From the NCBI GenBank assembly GCA_022538095.1, contig JAKYXN010000006.1:1-64000 (forward strand): DNA of 64,000 nucleotides. The letters are read 5' to 3'. Positions within the stretch are counted from its first letter, which is position 1. Each line of letters opens with the position of its first letter. Under the pieces are notes generated by a model. It was not told the DNA's origin, ran no database searches, and worked only from the letters and a program-made list of their open reading frames with translations. This document shows positions 36,238 to 45,804 of this stretch, in pieces. The position numbers and the translations under genes are program-made. The DNA is from Puniceicoccaceae bacterium K14. Its GTDB lineage: Bacteria > Verrucomicrobiota > Verrucomicrobiia > Opitutales > Opitutaceae.

Positions 36238-37368
36238 TTACTTTGTATCCTCCTGTTCAGCGTCTTTTCCCTCATCCGACCCATCGCTTTTTTTTAAGCT
36301 GTAAATGGGCTTCTCTACATTCTCAAACAGCTCTCGCATATATTGTGCCCGAAATGCATCTCGCTTCGAAGATTCGATAGTTTCCGTTGCGTGATACTGA
36401 ATATGGCCTGGCTGACATTCGATAAAAATTCCATCTACGACATTGCGGGTCTTTTCGGGGAACATTTCCAAATCGACACCAAAACGCACAAGTGAAGCCA
36501 AATTCATACATTCGCTTGAGGTAAGCAAATGACTGTTTTGCAGTATGCCATATGCCCGACCGATCTTATCGTAGAGCTTGTTGCAGTCCTTCTCTAAAAT
36601 CTTTTCCCGGGCGTTCATTTCCTGATCAATGATCGTTTTAAGAACGGCCGAAAGGCGTTTTATAATTTCTTCCTCAGACTCGCCCAAGGTTGTTTGATTC
36701 GATATCTGGAAGATACTCCCACTCGCATCAGAGCCTTCACCAAACAACCCTCGCACAGCAATCCCCAATTGGTTAACTGCTCGTACGACTTTCTCCATCT
36801 GGCTCGAAATAACCAAAGCAGGCAAATGCATCATAGCCGATGCTCGCATGCCGGTCCCTACATTAGTCGGGCAAGCCGTCAAAAAGCCGAGTTTGTTCGA
36901 AAAGGCGAATGGCAACGTGTTTTCCAACTCAGAATCGAGCCCATTGATAGCATTCCAAGCCTGCTTGAAACGGTAACCGGACTTAATCACCTGAATTCGC
37001 ATGTGATCCTCTTCGTTGATCATCACCGAAACTGACTGATCCTTGCTGATCACTACTCCCGCTTGATCCGGAGTTGACGACAATTCACGGCTAATCAAAT
37101 GGCGCTCTACTAAAATTTGTTTTTCCAGTTCACTGAGATCGCCCAACTCCGCTGTTATGCCTCGTTTCATTTGAGCCAGGGACGCAACTGCGGGTAGACA
37201 TGTCCCAAGAACTTCCTCTCGGTGTGCCGCTTTGGCCCAACCAGGAAATGGAATGTCGGCCAAATTGCGAGCCAAACGAATGCGCGTCATCAAAACAACA
37301 GGACACTTCTTCGTCGAACTGCCTGTTACCTCTGATTTCCCTCCAAATATGCTTTTGATTAGCATCAA
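36238..37368 (-). CDS. mcsB: protein-arginine kinase McsB
   Basis: A 376-residue ATP:guanido phosphotransferase-family protein that phosphorylates arginine side chains. Conserved features are all seen: NEEDHMRIQ (residues about 118-126, substrate acidic pair), TACPTNVGTG with the catalytic-position Cys at about 166, and RDAFRA at about 336-341, which matches the RDXXRA phospho-arginine-binding motif known from Bacillus McsB. Phospho-arginine marks proteins for ClpCP degradation in Firmicutes. The gene lies between mcsA (4 bp gap) and clpC (6 bp gap). It is encoded here in what otherwise looks like a Gram-negative bacterium, without a ctsR gene. Confidence 0.96.
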   Translation of the reverse strand: MMLIKSIFGGKSEVTGSSTKKCPVVLMTRIRLARNLADIPFPGWAKAAHREEVLGTCLPAVASLAQMKRGITAELGDLSELEKQILVERHLISRELSSTPDQAGVVISKDQSVSVMINEEDHMRIQVIKSGYRFKQAWNAINGLDSELENTLPFAFSNKLGFLTACPTNVGTGMRASAMMHLPALVISSQMEKVVRAVNQLGIAVRGLFGEGSDASGSIFQISNQTTLGESEEEIIKRLSAVLKTIIDQEMNAREKILEKDCNKLYDKIGRAYGILQNSHLLTSSECMNLASLVRFGVDLEMFPEKTRNVVDGIFIECQPGHIQYHATETIESSKRDAFRAQYMRELFENVEKPIYSLKKSDGSDEGKDAEQEDTK

Positions 37369-37372
37369 ATAA

Positions 37373-37885
37373 TTATTCTATTTCTTGAGCCGCTAGACTC
37401 TTTTTGAGCTCAATAATTTCGTCGCGGAATTTAGCCGCATCTTCATACTGCTCCTCTTCGATCGCCGTCTTAAGATCAAGCTCGAGCTCGTTGAGCCTGT
37501 CTTCGTAACTACGACGCTCCATCGCTTTAAGGGGCACTTTTCCACGATGGTTTTCTCCTTTGTGCATAGTCTCTAAAGCGGGACGAATCAGTCCGGAAAA
37601 GGCTTCGTAGCAAGATGGGCAACCAACGCGGCCAGTCTTTTTGAATTCACGCTGCGTGTAGCCACACTTCGAGCAAACTAAAGAACCCGCAGGTTCGCTC
37701 ACTTCTTCGTTTGCCGGCGGCTTAACAAGTAAATCCGCCAAAGAATAACCATTCGGATCCGTAATTCCTTTTGCTTCAGCGCATGATTCGCACAAATCAA
37801 TTTTGTGAATCTGGTTATTTACAATCTGAGTCAAATGCACCGTGGCCTGGCTGTCACAGAGATCGCATTTTAAAGGCTTTGCCAT
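37373..37885 (-). CDS. mcsA: McsA-like zinc-binding activator of the McsB arginine kinase
   Basis: A 170-residue protein with two N-terminal zinc fingers (CDLC ... CESC near residues 7-37 and CSKCG ... CPSC near 71-92), then a flexible spacer and a C-terminal UVR motif (about 130-165; EDRLNELELDLKTAIEEEQYEDAAKFRDE), the McsA architecture. In Bacillus, McsA activates McsB and is needed for arginine phosphorylation. Here it heads the mcsA-mcsB-clpC operon with 4-6 bp gaps; no CtsR repressor gene precedes it, and the upstream 220 bp (37886-38106) contain no obvious heptad CtsR box. Regulation must therefore differ from the Firmicutes pattern. Confidence 0.93.
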   Translation of the reverse strand: MAKPLKCDLCDSQATVHLTQIVNNQIHKIDLCESCAEAKGITDPNGYSLADLLVKPPANEEVSEPAGSLVCSKCGYTQREFKKTGRVGCPSCYEAFSGLIRPALETMHKGENHRGKVPLKAMERRSYEDRLNELELDLKTAIEEEQYEDAAKFRDEIIELKKSLAAQEIE

Positions 37886-38011
37886 AATTAGTTGGTTTAT
37901 ATTCGGTTCGAAACAATAGAATTACAGGATTCAGAACAAGACAATCACATTGCATGACTTGTGCCATTTTCCAAGATTTCGATGGTTACTTTGCTACAAG
38001 AACAAACGCAC

Positions 38012-38045
38012 AAAGGGAATCACTCATTGAGCGATTCCCCTTTTT
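38012..38045. terminator. hairpin with T run in the mcsA/ilvE intergenic region
   Basis: GGGAATC (38015-38021) pairs with GATTCCC (38033-38039), with CTC/GAG below a three-base loop and an A.C mismatch. Plus-strand TTTTT follows. The minus-strand ilvE is the only transcript expected to reach it; its T run on that strand is weak (CCCTTTG), so the function is uncertain. Confidence 0.5.
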
Positions 38046-38106
38046 AAATTTATTTTGACGAACAACGAACAGGTTGGCCAACCAATTGCCTAGTTTAGTG
38101 GGCAAT

Positions 38107-38973
38107 TTATATCATGGTTCCATGAGTGGTAACCTCATCATGGAACGCCGCATGCAGCTTTTTCGTGATTGGACCCGGACCATCTAAACCAATTTTCCGC
38201 CCGTCTAATTTCACAACCGGAATTAGTTCTGCAGCCGTACCAGTTAGGAAGCATTCATCTGCGTTCCAAATATCGTAGCGTGTGAGGTTTTTCTCTTCCA
38301 ACTTGATATCCAAAGAAGCTGCCAAATCCATCACTGCTTGACGCGTTATTCCACGAAGCGCTCCGTTCGCAACCCCCGGTGTATAAATGGCACCTTTGTG
38401 AACCACAAAGAGGTTATCTCCCGTACACTCCGCAACATAGCCATGATCGTTCAGCATGATAGCCTCTAAAGCTCCCCATTGGGCAGCTTCCATCTTTGCC
38501 ATCACGTTGTTCAAATAGTTGAGAGATTTAATACTTGGATCAAGAGCCGCTGGAGCAACACGTCGAGTCGGCACGGTCACGATTGCCAACCCCTTGGTAT
38601 AGTGCTCTTCCGGATAAAGGCGTATAGCATCTGCTATAATAATCACAGTTGGCTTCACACAAGACTCGGGCGATAATCCCAAGTTACCTTGTCCTCGAGT
38701 GACGATCAGCCTTATGTAGCCATCGGTAAGGTTATTTTGGCGACAGGATTCACAAACCGCTTCCGACATTTCTTCCATCGTCATTGGCATTTCAAGCAAG
38801 ATGGCTTTTGCCGAGTACCACAGTCGCTCCAAATGCTCTTCCAAACGGTAAATGCAGTTTTTATAGATACGAATTCCTTCAAAAATTCCATCTCCATACA
38901 GGAGACCATGGTCGAAGACCGAGATCTTCGCTTCATCCTTATCTACAAAATTGCCGTCCAAATAGATTTTCAT
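38107..38973 (-). CDS. ilvE: branched-chain amino acid aminotransferase (PLP fold type IV)
   Basis: A 288-residue transaminase of the IlvE/D-alanine aminotransferase fold, converting keto acids to Val, Leu and Ile with glutamate. The start at 38973 (MKIYLDGNFVDKDEAKISVFDHGLLYGDGIFEGI) is the family-typical N-terminus; ATGs at 38982 and an upstream frame to 39009 are less likely. PLP Lys lies in SIKSLNYLNN (about 147-156). GDNLFVV, TPGVANGALRGITRQAVMD and DECFLTGTAAELIPV are signature blocks. The gene is monocistronic. The usual caveat is that IlvE and D-amino-acid aminotransferase cannot be fully separated by eye, but GTAAELIPV favours IlvE. Confidence 0.93.
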   Translation of the reverse strand: MKIYLDGNFVDKDEAKISVFDHGLLYGDGIFEGIRIYKNCIYRLEEHLERLWYSAKAILLEMPMTMEEMSEAVCESCRQNNLTDGYIRLIVTRGQGNLGLSPESCVKPTVIIIADAIRLYPEEHYTKGLAIVTVPTRRVAPAALDPSIKSLNYLNNVMAKMEAAQWGALEAIMLNDHGYVAECTGDNLFVVHKGAIYTPGVANGALRGITRQAVMDLAASLDIKLEEKNLTRYDIWNADECFLTGTAAELIPVVKLDGRKIGLDGPGPITKKLHAAFHDEVTTHGTMI

Positions 38974-39221
38974 CGCCTTCATAACTGGAGTCTGTTTGCC
39001 TGCTTGCAAAGATTTTTTAACTCGGCTCGCAAAATTTTCTACCCCTAAGCCATGGTCAACATAGTGGATTCCCCTAGAGAAGGATAAGGTTAAGTATCAT
39101 CAACACCTCGTGCTATAGATGCTTCGCACCTCAAAGCCCAAATGTAACTTGCAGTATCAACAAAATCATACTTTTTTAACAGCCAAGTTTAAATAAACTG
39201 TACCCGAGCCACTATTTAACA

Positions 39222-39935
39222 ATGAACAAGCAAACACGCCAGACTAACTCGCTTAAGAAGGGCTTCACGCTGATCGAGCTACTAACGGTCATCGCGATCA
39301 TAGCCATTTTGTCAGCGATACTCATTCCAACTGTGGGGCAAATGCGGGAAACAGCACGTAAAACGGCCGACATTTCGAAGCTCCGTCAGATAGGCGTCGC
39401 ATCCTTGCTTTTTGCAGGGCAAAATGGGGAGAGATTGGTTCGATCTACTCACCAGGTGTCCTCAACCGGAATCGACACATCTGCAGCAACACCCGATATA
39501 AAAAATGTGGCCGCCACATTAGCTGTTGCAGTCGACATAAACGATGTGTCCATGTGGATAAGTGAGAGTGACAGCCTTGCTACTGATAAAGGTGTTATCG
39601 TAACTCGATCTACACCTGCTGGTGCTGCTACAACTTTCAGTGTTGCGACCACAGGAACATTATCATTCGATTATGTCACCGATTTAACTACGAGTGCACC
39701 ATCGCACACCCCTCTTGCATTTACACGTCAAGCAACTCTTACCAATTCAGAATGGAACGACGCCAACGCAATATACGGGGGAGATGGTGGCCACATTGTA
39801 TTCTTAGGTGGCAACGTATCATGGTTTAACACACTAAGCGGAAATCTCGTAGATGGAGGCGGATCAACTGCCAACAGCATAGATGGGGCGTTGAAAAATA
39901 TGCCGCAACAGATAACTCCTATAGTCGCACAGTAG
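39222..39935 (+). CDS. type II pseudopilin-like protein (Verrucomicrobial prepilin)
   Basis: A 237-residue prepilin-type protein. The N-terminus is [25 protein letters not shown], with the Gly before Phe as the PilD cleavage point and Glu5 of the mature protein. A long N-terminal helix runs to about residue 55, then a beta-rich head that ends with [18 protein letters not shown] and a short glycine-rich tail. This layout (H-X9-DG-like ending) is characteristic of the large pseudopilin paralogue families of Planctomycetes and Verrucomicrobia. It is probably part of a type II-like secretion or surface-fibre system. No other T2SS gene is adjacent apart from the ATPase about 11 kb away. A strong terminator follows. 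Confidence 0.82.
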   Translation: MNKQTRQTNSLKKGFTLIELLTVIAIIAILSAILIPTVGQMRETARKTADISKLRQIGVASLLFAGQNGERLVRSTHQVSSTGIDTSAATPDIKNVAATLAVAVDINDVSMWISESDSLATDKGVIVTRSTPAGAATTFSVATTGTLSFDYVTDLTTSAPSHTPLAFTRQATLTNSEWNDANAIYGGDGGHIVFLGGNVSWFNTLSGNLVDGGGSTANSIDGALKNMPQQITPIVAQ

Positions 39936-39955
39936 GATACTAACACTAGATTTGC

Positions 39956-39987
39956 AAAGCCCAGCCCCTAACCCGCTGGGCTTTTTT
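39956..39987. terminator. bidirectional intrinsic terminator shared by pseudopilin and nth genes
   Basis: AAAGCCCAGC (39956-39965) pairs with GCTGGGCTTT (39975-39984), followed by T run on the plus strand. The nth stop codon overlaps its right edge. Confidence 0.93.
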
Positions 39988-40639
39988 ATGCCTTCTTCGC
40001 TGCGAACGGCTTTTTCCGATTCGGGTATAATGTCTTACATATAGGACAAATCGTTCCGTCACAACCACGCGCAGTACAATACTCTCGGCCATAGTAAATT
40101 ATCTGAAGATGCAGGTCATTCCAGCGCTCTTTAGGAAAGAGCTTCTTCAAATCCACTTCCGTTTGAGAAACGTTTTTTCCACTTGTTAAGCCCCAACGTT
40201 GGCCCAAACGATGGATATGAGTATCAACGGGAAAGCTTGGGTAGCCGAACGACTGAGCCATTACAACCGATGCCGTCTTATGCCCCACCCCTGGCAAAGC
40301 CTCTAAATCTTCGAAATTATCCGGGACCTCCCCGCTATGCTCCTCGATTAACAATTTGGATAAATCGCTTATTGCTTGGGATTTACGAGGAGAGAGACCA
40401 CAAGGCCGAATAATTGCTCGAATCTCATCAACTGGAACCTTCACCATTTCATACGGATTGTTCGCCCGCTTAAAGAGGTCAGGAGTAATTTTATTCACCC
40501 GCTCATCCGTACACTGTGCCGACAACAAAACTGCAACTAAAAGCGTGTAAGAATCAGTATGATCCAAAGGGATTGGAGGATTAGGATACAATTTCTCCAA
40601 CTCTGCATCCACGTACGCCGCTCTTTCTTTCTTCGTCAT
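39986..40639 (-). CDS. nth: endonuclease III (DNA glycosylase/AP lyase)
   Basis: A 217-residue base-excision repair enzyme from the ATG at 40639; a TTG-initiated 258-residue frame would add an N-terminus not typical of the family. The helix-hairpin-helix block LPGVGHKTASVVMAQ includes the catalytic Lys at about 121, and the Asp is at about 139 (PVDTHIHRLG). The C-terminal [4Fe-4S] ligands are present but spaced C188-X4-C193-X4-C198-X2-C201, whereas the E. coli enzyme has C-X6-C-X2-C-X5-C. A fourth Cys is therefore provided by a different arrangement. It removes oxidised pyrimidines. The gene shares a terminator with the pseudopilin. Confidence 0.93.
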   Translation of the reverse strand: MTKKERAAYVDAELEKLYPNPPIPLDHTDSYTLLVAVLLSAQCTDERVNKITPDLFKRANNPYEMVKVPVDEIRAIIRPCGLSPRKSQAISDLSKLLIEEHSGEVPDNFEDLEALPGVGHKTASVVMAQSFGYPSFPVDTHIHRLGQRWGLTSGKNVSQTEVDLKKLFPKERWNDLHLQIIYYGREYCTARGCDGTICPICKTLYPNRKKPFAAKKA

Positions 40640-40850
40640 TAATAAGAGATCAAAAGATAGATCCGATGTGTCGAGCAATTTGCCACTCTTCACAATTCTC
40701 CAATCAACATATATACTTTGTAGGGCTTCAGCTCGCTGAACGCCAAAATTAGCACTCAGCAAACTGAGACTCTTCGGACATTCACTTTCACCTCACGCAA
40801 AACTTAAGAATTCCTATTGATTCGCAGCAAAGCTCTTCTAGTTTGCCGCC

Positions 40851-43772
40851 ATGACAGATACCGCGACCGACACAGTCATTTCCAAAGCAGACAACAACGT
40901 TTCGCTAACTTCCCTAGAAAAACTAGACGCATTCGCCCCACGCCACCTCGGAGTATCTTCTGCAGAAGCGACATCTATGGCACAAAAAATCGGTTTTGAA
41001 ACTGTTGACGCACTCATCGATGAAGCAGTACCTCAATCAATTCGCATTAGCGAGATTCCGGGCCTCCCTAAGCCAACCGGAGAGTCTGCAATGCTCGCAG
41101 AACTCAAAGAAATCGCTTCGAAAAACGAAGTTAGAAGAAGCTATATTGGTCTTGGCTATGCCAATACACTGACGCCAACTGTCATATTGCGAAACATTCT
41201 GGAAAACCCAGGCTGGTATACACAATACACACCCTACCAAGCCGAAATTTCGCAAGGTCGCATGGAAGCTCTCCTGAACTTCCAAACTATGATTAGCGAC
41301 CTCACTGCAATGGATATCGCAAATGCCTCTCTCCTTGACGAAGGTACAGCCGCAGCAGAAGCGATGAGCATGGCTCATGGCATTGCCGGCAAAAAAGGCC
41401 GCAATACCCTCCTCGTTTCCCAAGATTGCTACCCGCAAACTATCGAAATCTTACGAACAAGAGCAGCCCCACTAAATATTGACGTACAACTAGTCGACTT
41501 TGCCGAATCACAAGACTTCTCTAACGCCTTCGCAATCGTCCTCCAGTACCCAAATACAAACGGACTATTAAAGAATTATTCCACAATTGCTGCCCAAGCG
41601 AAGGAAAATAAAGCCTTAACCATCGCTTGCTGTGACTTGCTTTCACTCCTCCTTTATAAGGCGCCTGGAGAATGGGGAGCCGACATCGCAGTCGGAAGCG
41701 CTCAGCGCTTTGGCGTCCCAATCGGGTTTGGCGGACCACACGCCGCCTTTTTCGCAACCAAAGACACCCACAAACGAAAAATCCCAGGTCGCATTATAGG
41801 CGTCTCCCAAGATGCTAACGGTAACCCTGCCCTAAGACTAGCGCTTCAAACACGCGAGCAACACATCCGCCGCGATAAAGCCACCAGTAACATTTGTACC
41901 GCTCAAGTTCTACTCGCCAATATTGCCTCCGCCTACGCCGTTTACCATGGTCCACATGGCCTACGTAACATTGCAAAACGTGTTCAACAACTCACTGCCA
42001 TTGCTCAAGCACAGCTCGAAACGTGGAATTACTCCATTGAAAAAGGCGTTCGCTTCGACACTCTATCCGTATCAGTCAGCCCAACACAGTGCACAACCAT
42101 CAAAGAGAAAGCGGACGAATTGCAGATCAACCTCCGCTATTCAGGTGATAATCTTGTTGGCTTCACTTTAGACGAAACTGTATCCGCCAATGACATACGA
42201 GATATCCTCAATTGCTTTGCCCCCGATGCGCCAATAGCCATTAACGACTTATCTAAGCTAGAAATCGCAACAAAAGACGAAGCCTTCGAAAGAAAGTCAG
42301 ATTTCCTAACCCACCCATCATTCAACAAATATCACACGGAAACGGAATTACTACGCTACCTCAAACGCTTGGAAAACAAAGACTTGTCCCTCACATCTTC
42401 GATGATCCCACTTGGGTCGTGTACAATGAAACTGAATGCGACGTCAGAAATGGTCCCGGTCACTTGGCCTGAATTCGGTAGTATCCATCCCTTCGCTCCC
42501 AAAGAGCAAACCGATGGCTATCGAGAAATGATCGAGCAACTTGAAGATTGGCTTTGCAAGATCACAGGATTCCAGGCCGTTTCACTTCAACCCAACGCTG
42601 GATCGCAAGGGGAGTACGCGGGCCTCCTAGCCATCAGAGCGTACCACCAGAGTCGAGGAGACAACAACCGCGACCTATGCATTATTCCCGTTTCCGCTCA
42701 CGGCACTAACCCAGCAAGTGCGGTAATGGTTGGCATGAAAGTACTACCAGTCGCGTGCGATGAACTAGGCAATATAGACGTCAATGATTTGAAGGCAAAA
42801 GCTGAAAAGCACGCCGACAATCTAGCGGCTTTGATGATTACCTACCCTTCAACCCACGGTGTCTTCGAATCTTCTATACGAGAGATTTGTACAATCATCC
42901 ACGAAAACGGCGGACAAGTTTATATGGACGGGGCCAATATGAATGCTCAATGTGGACTCACTAGCCCAGGGGAGATCGGGGCAGATGTGTGCCACCTCAA
43001 TCTTCACAAGACATTTTGTATTCCCCACGGCGGAGGAGGTCCTGGAGTTGGACCAATCGGCGTAGCCGAACACTTAAAAGAATTCCTTCCCGGTCATAGC
43101 TTAAGCGATTTCAAGCAAACAGCTGTTGGAGCTGTATCCGCAGCACCTTACGGAAGCGCTAGCATTTTACCGATCTCCTGGGCCTACATTAGGATGATGG
43201 GAACCGAAGGACTAACTGACGCGACTAAGATCGCTATTTTGAACGCTAACTACATGTCCAAGCGACTAGAGGAGCATTTCCCTATCGTTTACCGAGGAGA
43301 AAGCGGCCTGGTTGCTCACGAATTCATAATTGATTTTCGAGAATGGAAACAGAGAGCTGGAGTCGAAGTAGAAGATATAGCCAAGCGTTTGATGGATTAT
43401 GGCTTCCATGCGCCCACAATGTCGTGGCCCGTTCCAGGCACTATGATGATAGAGCCAACAGAAAGTGAATCTAAAGCAGAACTCGATCGATTGTGTGACG
43501 CCCTCATTTCAATAAAATCGGAGATGGAGAAAGTTGAGTCAGGCGAGTGGCCAGTGGATGAGAACCCACTTAAAAATGCTCCTCACACAAGCGCTAGTGT
43601 AACAAAAAATGAGTGGGATTCGCCTTATAGCCGTGAAGTAGCAGCGTTTCCGTCACCCTCATCTCTAGAATTCAAATACTGGCCGTCGGTAGGGCGCGTA
43701 GACAATGTCTATGGCGACAGAAACCTTGTTTGCTCTTGCTTGCCAATGAGCGATTACGCTGAAGATGAGTAA
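40851..43772 (+). CDS. gcvP: glycine dehydrogenase (aminomethyl-transferring), full-length P-protein
   Basis: A 973-residue single-chain P-protein of the glycine cleavage system, which decarboxylates glycine and passes the aminomethyl group to lipoylated H-protein. It has the two homologous halves fused, rather than the two-subunit form of many Gram-positive and archaeal organisms. The N-terminal half starts [15 protein letters not shown]; the PLP Lys is at about residue 720 in [20 protein letters not shown]. The C-terminal tail has the standard ending [14 protein letters not shown] and [10 protein letters not shown]. gcvT and gcvH are not next to it. The 211 bp upstream (shared with the convergent nth N-terminal region) show no glycine-riboswitch-like fold that I could recognise. 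Confidence 0.97.
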   Translation: MTDTATDTVISKADNNVSLTSLEKLDAFAPRHLGVSSAEATSMAQKIGFETVDALIDEAVPQSIRISEIPGLPKPTGESAMLAELKEIASKNEVRRSYIGLGYANTLTPTVILRNILENPGWYTQYTPYQAEISQGRMEALLNFQTMISDLTAMDIANASLLDEGTAAAEAMSMAHGIAGKKGRNTLLVSQDCYPQTIEILRTRAAPLNIDVQLVDFAESQDFSNAFAIVLQYPNTNGLLKNYSTIAAQAKENKALTIACCDLLSLLLYKAPGEWGADIAVGSAQRFGVPIGFGGPHAAFFATKDTHKRKIPGRIIGVSQDANGNPALRLALQTREQHIRRDKATSNICTAQVLLANIASAYAVYHGPHGLRNIAKRVQQLTAIAQAQLETWNYSIEKGVRFDTLSVSVSPTQCTTIKEKADELQINLRYSGDNLVGFTLDETVSANDIRDILNCFAPDAPIAINDLSKLEIATKDEAFERKSDFLTHPSFNKYHTETELLRYLKRLENKDLSLTSSMIPLGSCTMKLNATSEMVPVTWPEFGSIHPFAPKEQTDGYREMIEQLEDWLCKITGFQAVSLQPNAGSQGEYAGLLAIRAYHQSRGDNNRDLCIIPVSAHGTNPASAVMVGMKVLPVACDELGNIDVNDLKAKAEKHADNLAALMITYPSTHGVFESSIREICTIIHENGGQVYMDGANMNAQCGLTSPGEIGADVCHLNLHKTFCIPHGGGGPGVGPIGVAEHLKEFLPGHSLSDFKQTAVGAVSAAPYGSASILPISWAYIRMMGTEGLTDATKIAILNANYMSKRLEEHFPIVYRGESGLVAHEFIIDFREWKQRAGVEVEDIAKRLMDYGFHAPTMSWPVPGTMMIEPTESESKAELDRLCDALISIKSEMEKVESGEWPVDENPLKNAPHTSASVTKNEWDSPYSREVAAFPSPSSLEFKYWPSVGRVDNVYGDRNLVCSCLPMSDYAEDE

Positions 43773-43810
43773 ACAGTTTCGGTAATGGCCGCTGCTTACG
43801 CTGAGCGACA

Positions 43811-44644
43811 CTACCCCACATTCAGATCCTCTCTTATGAAGTCAACGAGCCGGCAAAGAGATTTTCCTTTGTACACCATATGAGATGTCTTCGAACTCGA
43901 AGAAGATCCGCCTGCATCTTCTTCGAGGATAAGTTCAGTCAGGTAGCGAGCAGTAGATAGAGCAACTGCAGCGTCTTTATATTCGTGCTCAACAATAAGA
44001 TCAAACTGTCCTTCAATTGGACGCACGATTGACTCATCAAATTTCCAGGATCTCAATATCCGCCCAGCGATTTCTGCCTGGTTGTAACCAACTAAGTTGG
44101 ACTCAACCAATGCAAGTGGTCGTAGTCGAATCCCTTCGAATACATTGTGCTCCAGTCCATTTAAAACGAGATATCTATCAATGATCATCTCTCCAATAGA
44201 GTGAAGGAGGCCAATCGTGTAATAATGACTCCCCGCCTTCTCAGTCCCTCCTCCCAAATAGTCCATCGCCTTAGCGCAAACTTGCGACTTACGATAATAA
44301 GCATCCGCATCCAGGCCATAAGAATGTAGTCGCTTAGGCACCAATTTGAAAAACGAATACCGCAAACACAATCGAACCAATTCCATATAACCAATAATGG
44401 ATAGGGCTTCAGATATCGAATCGACTTTTAACCGCCCGCCATTGTTAGCCGTGTTAGCCAATTTTATTGCCTCGATTGCTAGTAAGGGATCCTCATTCAC
44501 ACACTCCTCGACTTCGTCATGGCTTATATCCTCCGACTGTAACGCCCGCATTAATCGCATCACCACTGCAGAGGGTGGACGTAGGGAGTTAATCAACCTA
44601 CCAAGCATGGCTTCATCCAATTTGTTTTCTGGAAATACTGTCAT
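43811..44644 (-). CDS. HDOD-domain signal transduction protein
   Basis: A 277-residue cytoplasmic protein with an HDOD fold. Typical elements are LINSLRPPSAVVMRLMRALQ at the start, CVNEDPLLAIEAIKLANTANN (about 47-67), ALSIIGYMELVRLCL and the HYYTIGLLHSIGEMIIDR block where a related HD protein would hold the metal His/Asp. HDOD proteins are non-enzymatic regulators linked to chemosensory and c-di-GMP pathways. No other domain is fused. It converges on the gcvP end and faces away from the rest of the signalling cluster that begins 45 kb. A poly-Ser stretch (SSSSS) near residue 250 is just a linker. Confidence 0.8.
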   Translation of the reverse strand: MTVFPENKLDEAMLGRLINSLRPPSAVVMRLMRALQSEDISHDEVEECVNEDPLLAIEAIKLANTANNGGRLKVDSISEALSIIGYMELVRLCLRYSFFKLVPKRLHSYGLDADAYYRKSQVCAKAMDYLGGGTEKAGSHYYTIGLLHSIGEMIIDRYLVLNGLEHNVFEGIRLRPLALVESNLVGYNQAEIAGRILRSWKFDESIVRPIEGQFDLIVEHEYKDAAVALSTARYLTELILEEDAGGSSSSSKTSHMVYKGKSLCRLVDFIREDLNVG

Positions 44645-45139
44645 TGCAAACTGCCCTCTAGCTCCAACCAGGCCATGCTGCAGATTACTGCAACACGCCC
44701 TTGTTTTGCTGATCTATTATTTGTCTTCATCTAATCGCTCTTTTTTGAGCGATAGAATAATACCAAATATTTGGGTTTATATAAATAGAGTTAAACGCCT
44801 GATTGTATTGAAGACCCAACTCAAAGCATAGAGGCAAAAGCAAGCTCCACGTTCTAAACGCCCTAATTTGATATGAGAAAAGAAGCTTAATGCCCTTCGA
44901 GAATACTACTGCCATACCCCTTATTTATATTCTCCGTAAGTACAGCGTCCGCGAATGTCATGATTCTTTACATGCATACCAAATCATTCAAAACGCTCGT
45001 TTCCCATGAGTTCTCGAACTCACGCTTAACCAACGAAAGTCAACTATCCTACCTACCACACCACCCGAAAAGACCACAAATTCCAGGACACGCTTAGGTT
45101 TCGCTAAAGAGCGTCGTATCCCCTGTAGGCGAACACGTT
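44645..45139. other. intergenic region with no gene that I can support
   Basis: About 495 bp between the HDOD gene and the exonuclease gene. It is AT-rich in its middle. Small open frames occur on both strands but show no coding-like composition, signal peptide or family match. It must contain promoters for the two divergent genes; I cannot assign boxes. Confidence 0.6.
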
Positions 45140-45787
45140 ATGAAACTTAGAAACCCTCTAAACATAGAAAACTATCACCCACTGATGGGTATTTGCGAGA
45201 TAGTTGTCTTTGACCTAGAGACCACCGGTTTACGCGCTAAGACTAATGAAATCACACAAATAGCGGCAGCCCGTATAGGAGGCTTGGGGATGAATACGGA
45301 AAATACTTTCTCCACTTTCGTAAACCCAGGAATGCCAATACCTGAACTCGCCCAGCAAATAACACATATATCAGATGAAAATGTAAAAGATGCCCCGCCT
45401 CCCTTAACTGCTCTGCAAAAACTTTGTTCTTTCAGCGAACAAGCCGTTCTTTTTGGGCACGATGTCTACCGTTTCGACTTTAAATTCATCAACAAACACC
45501 TACACGAAGACAACACCCCAACAAAAGAAATCCATTTTATCGATACGATGGATATCTTTCAAATTTTGTGGCCTGACTTTTCACGCCTCGACCACGGCTT
45601 GGATGAAATAGCGGATCGGCTCAACGTCAGTATAGCAAATGACCTACGGCACAGGGCGGACGGAGATGTCGAACTGTTAACCCGAATCTTTCATCGAATT
45701 CAAGCCGATGACCGTTTAGAAAGCATTACCCAACACGTACCTGTCCACACAGGAGAACTTCCCTGCTTCGACCCAAGCTTAAACTAA
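45140..45787 (+). CDS. DEDDh exonuclease (DnaQ/PolC-type 3'-5')
   Basis: A 215-residue exonuclease domain protein. Motif Exo I is VVFDLETTGL (Asp/Glu at about 24 and 26), Exo II includes the Asp in VYRFDFKFINKHL, and Exo III is RHRADGDVELLTRIF with His and Asp at about 172 and 177, giving all four metal ligands and the catalytic His. It is therefore likely active. It may be a proofreading epsilon-like protein or a stand-alone repair/RNA-processing exonuclease; the lack of a fused helicase or polymerase leaves this open. The gene stands alone, with a short overlap-free end to the minus-strand kinase. Confidence 0.85.
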   Translation: MKLRNPLNIENYHPLMGICEIVVFDLETTGLRAKTNEITQIAAARIGGLGMNTENTFSTFVNPGMPIPELAQQITHISDENVKDAPPPLTALQKLCSFSEQAVLFGHDVYRFDFKFINKHLHEDNTPTKEIHFIDTMDIFQILWPDFSRLDHGLDEIADRLNVSIANDLRHRADGDVELLTRIFHRIQADDRLESITQHVPVHTGELPCFDPSLN

Positions 45788-45804
45788 ATTCTTACCGGTG
45801 ATTG

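Noticed and set aside
40763-40850. A glycine riboswitch before gcvP
   Set aside because: The leader is under 90 bp to the nth start side and shows no tandem aptamer-like pairing; I saw no conserved motif.
44397-44831. A 144-residue plus-strand frame overlapping the HDOD gene
   Set aside because: More than half lies antisense to the HDOD gene, and the rest is in an AT-rich gap with no coding signature.
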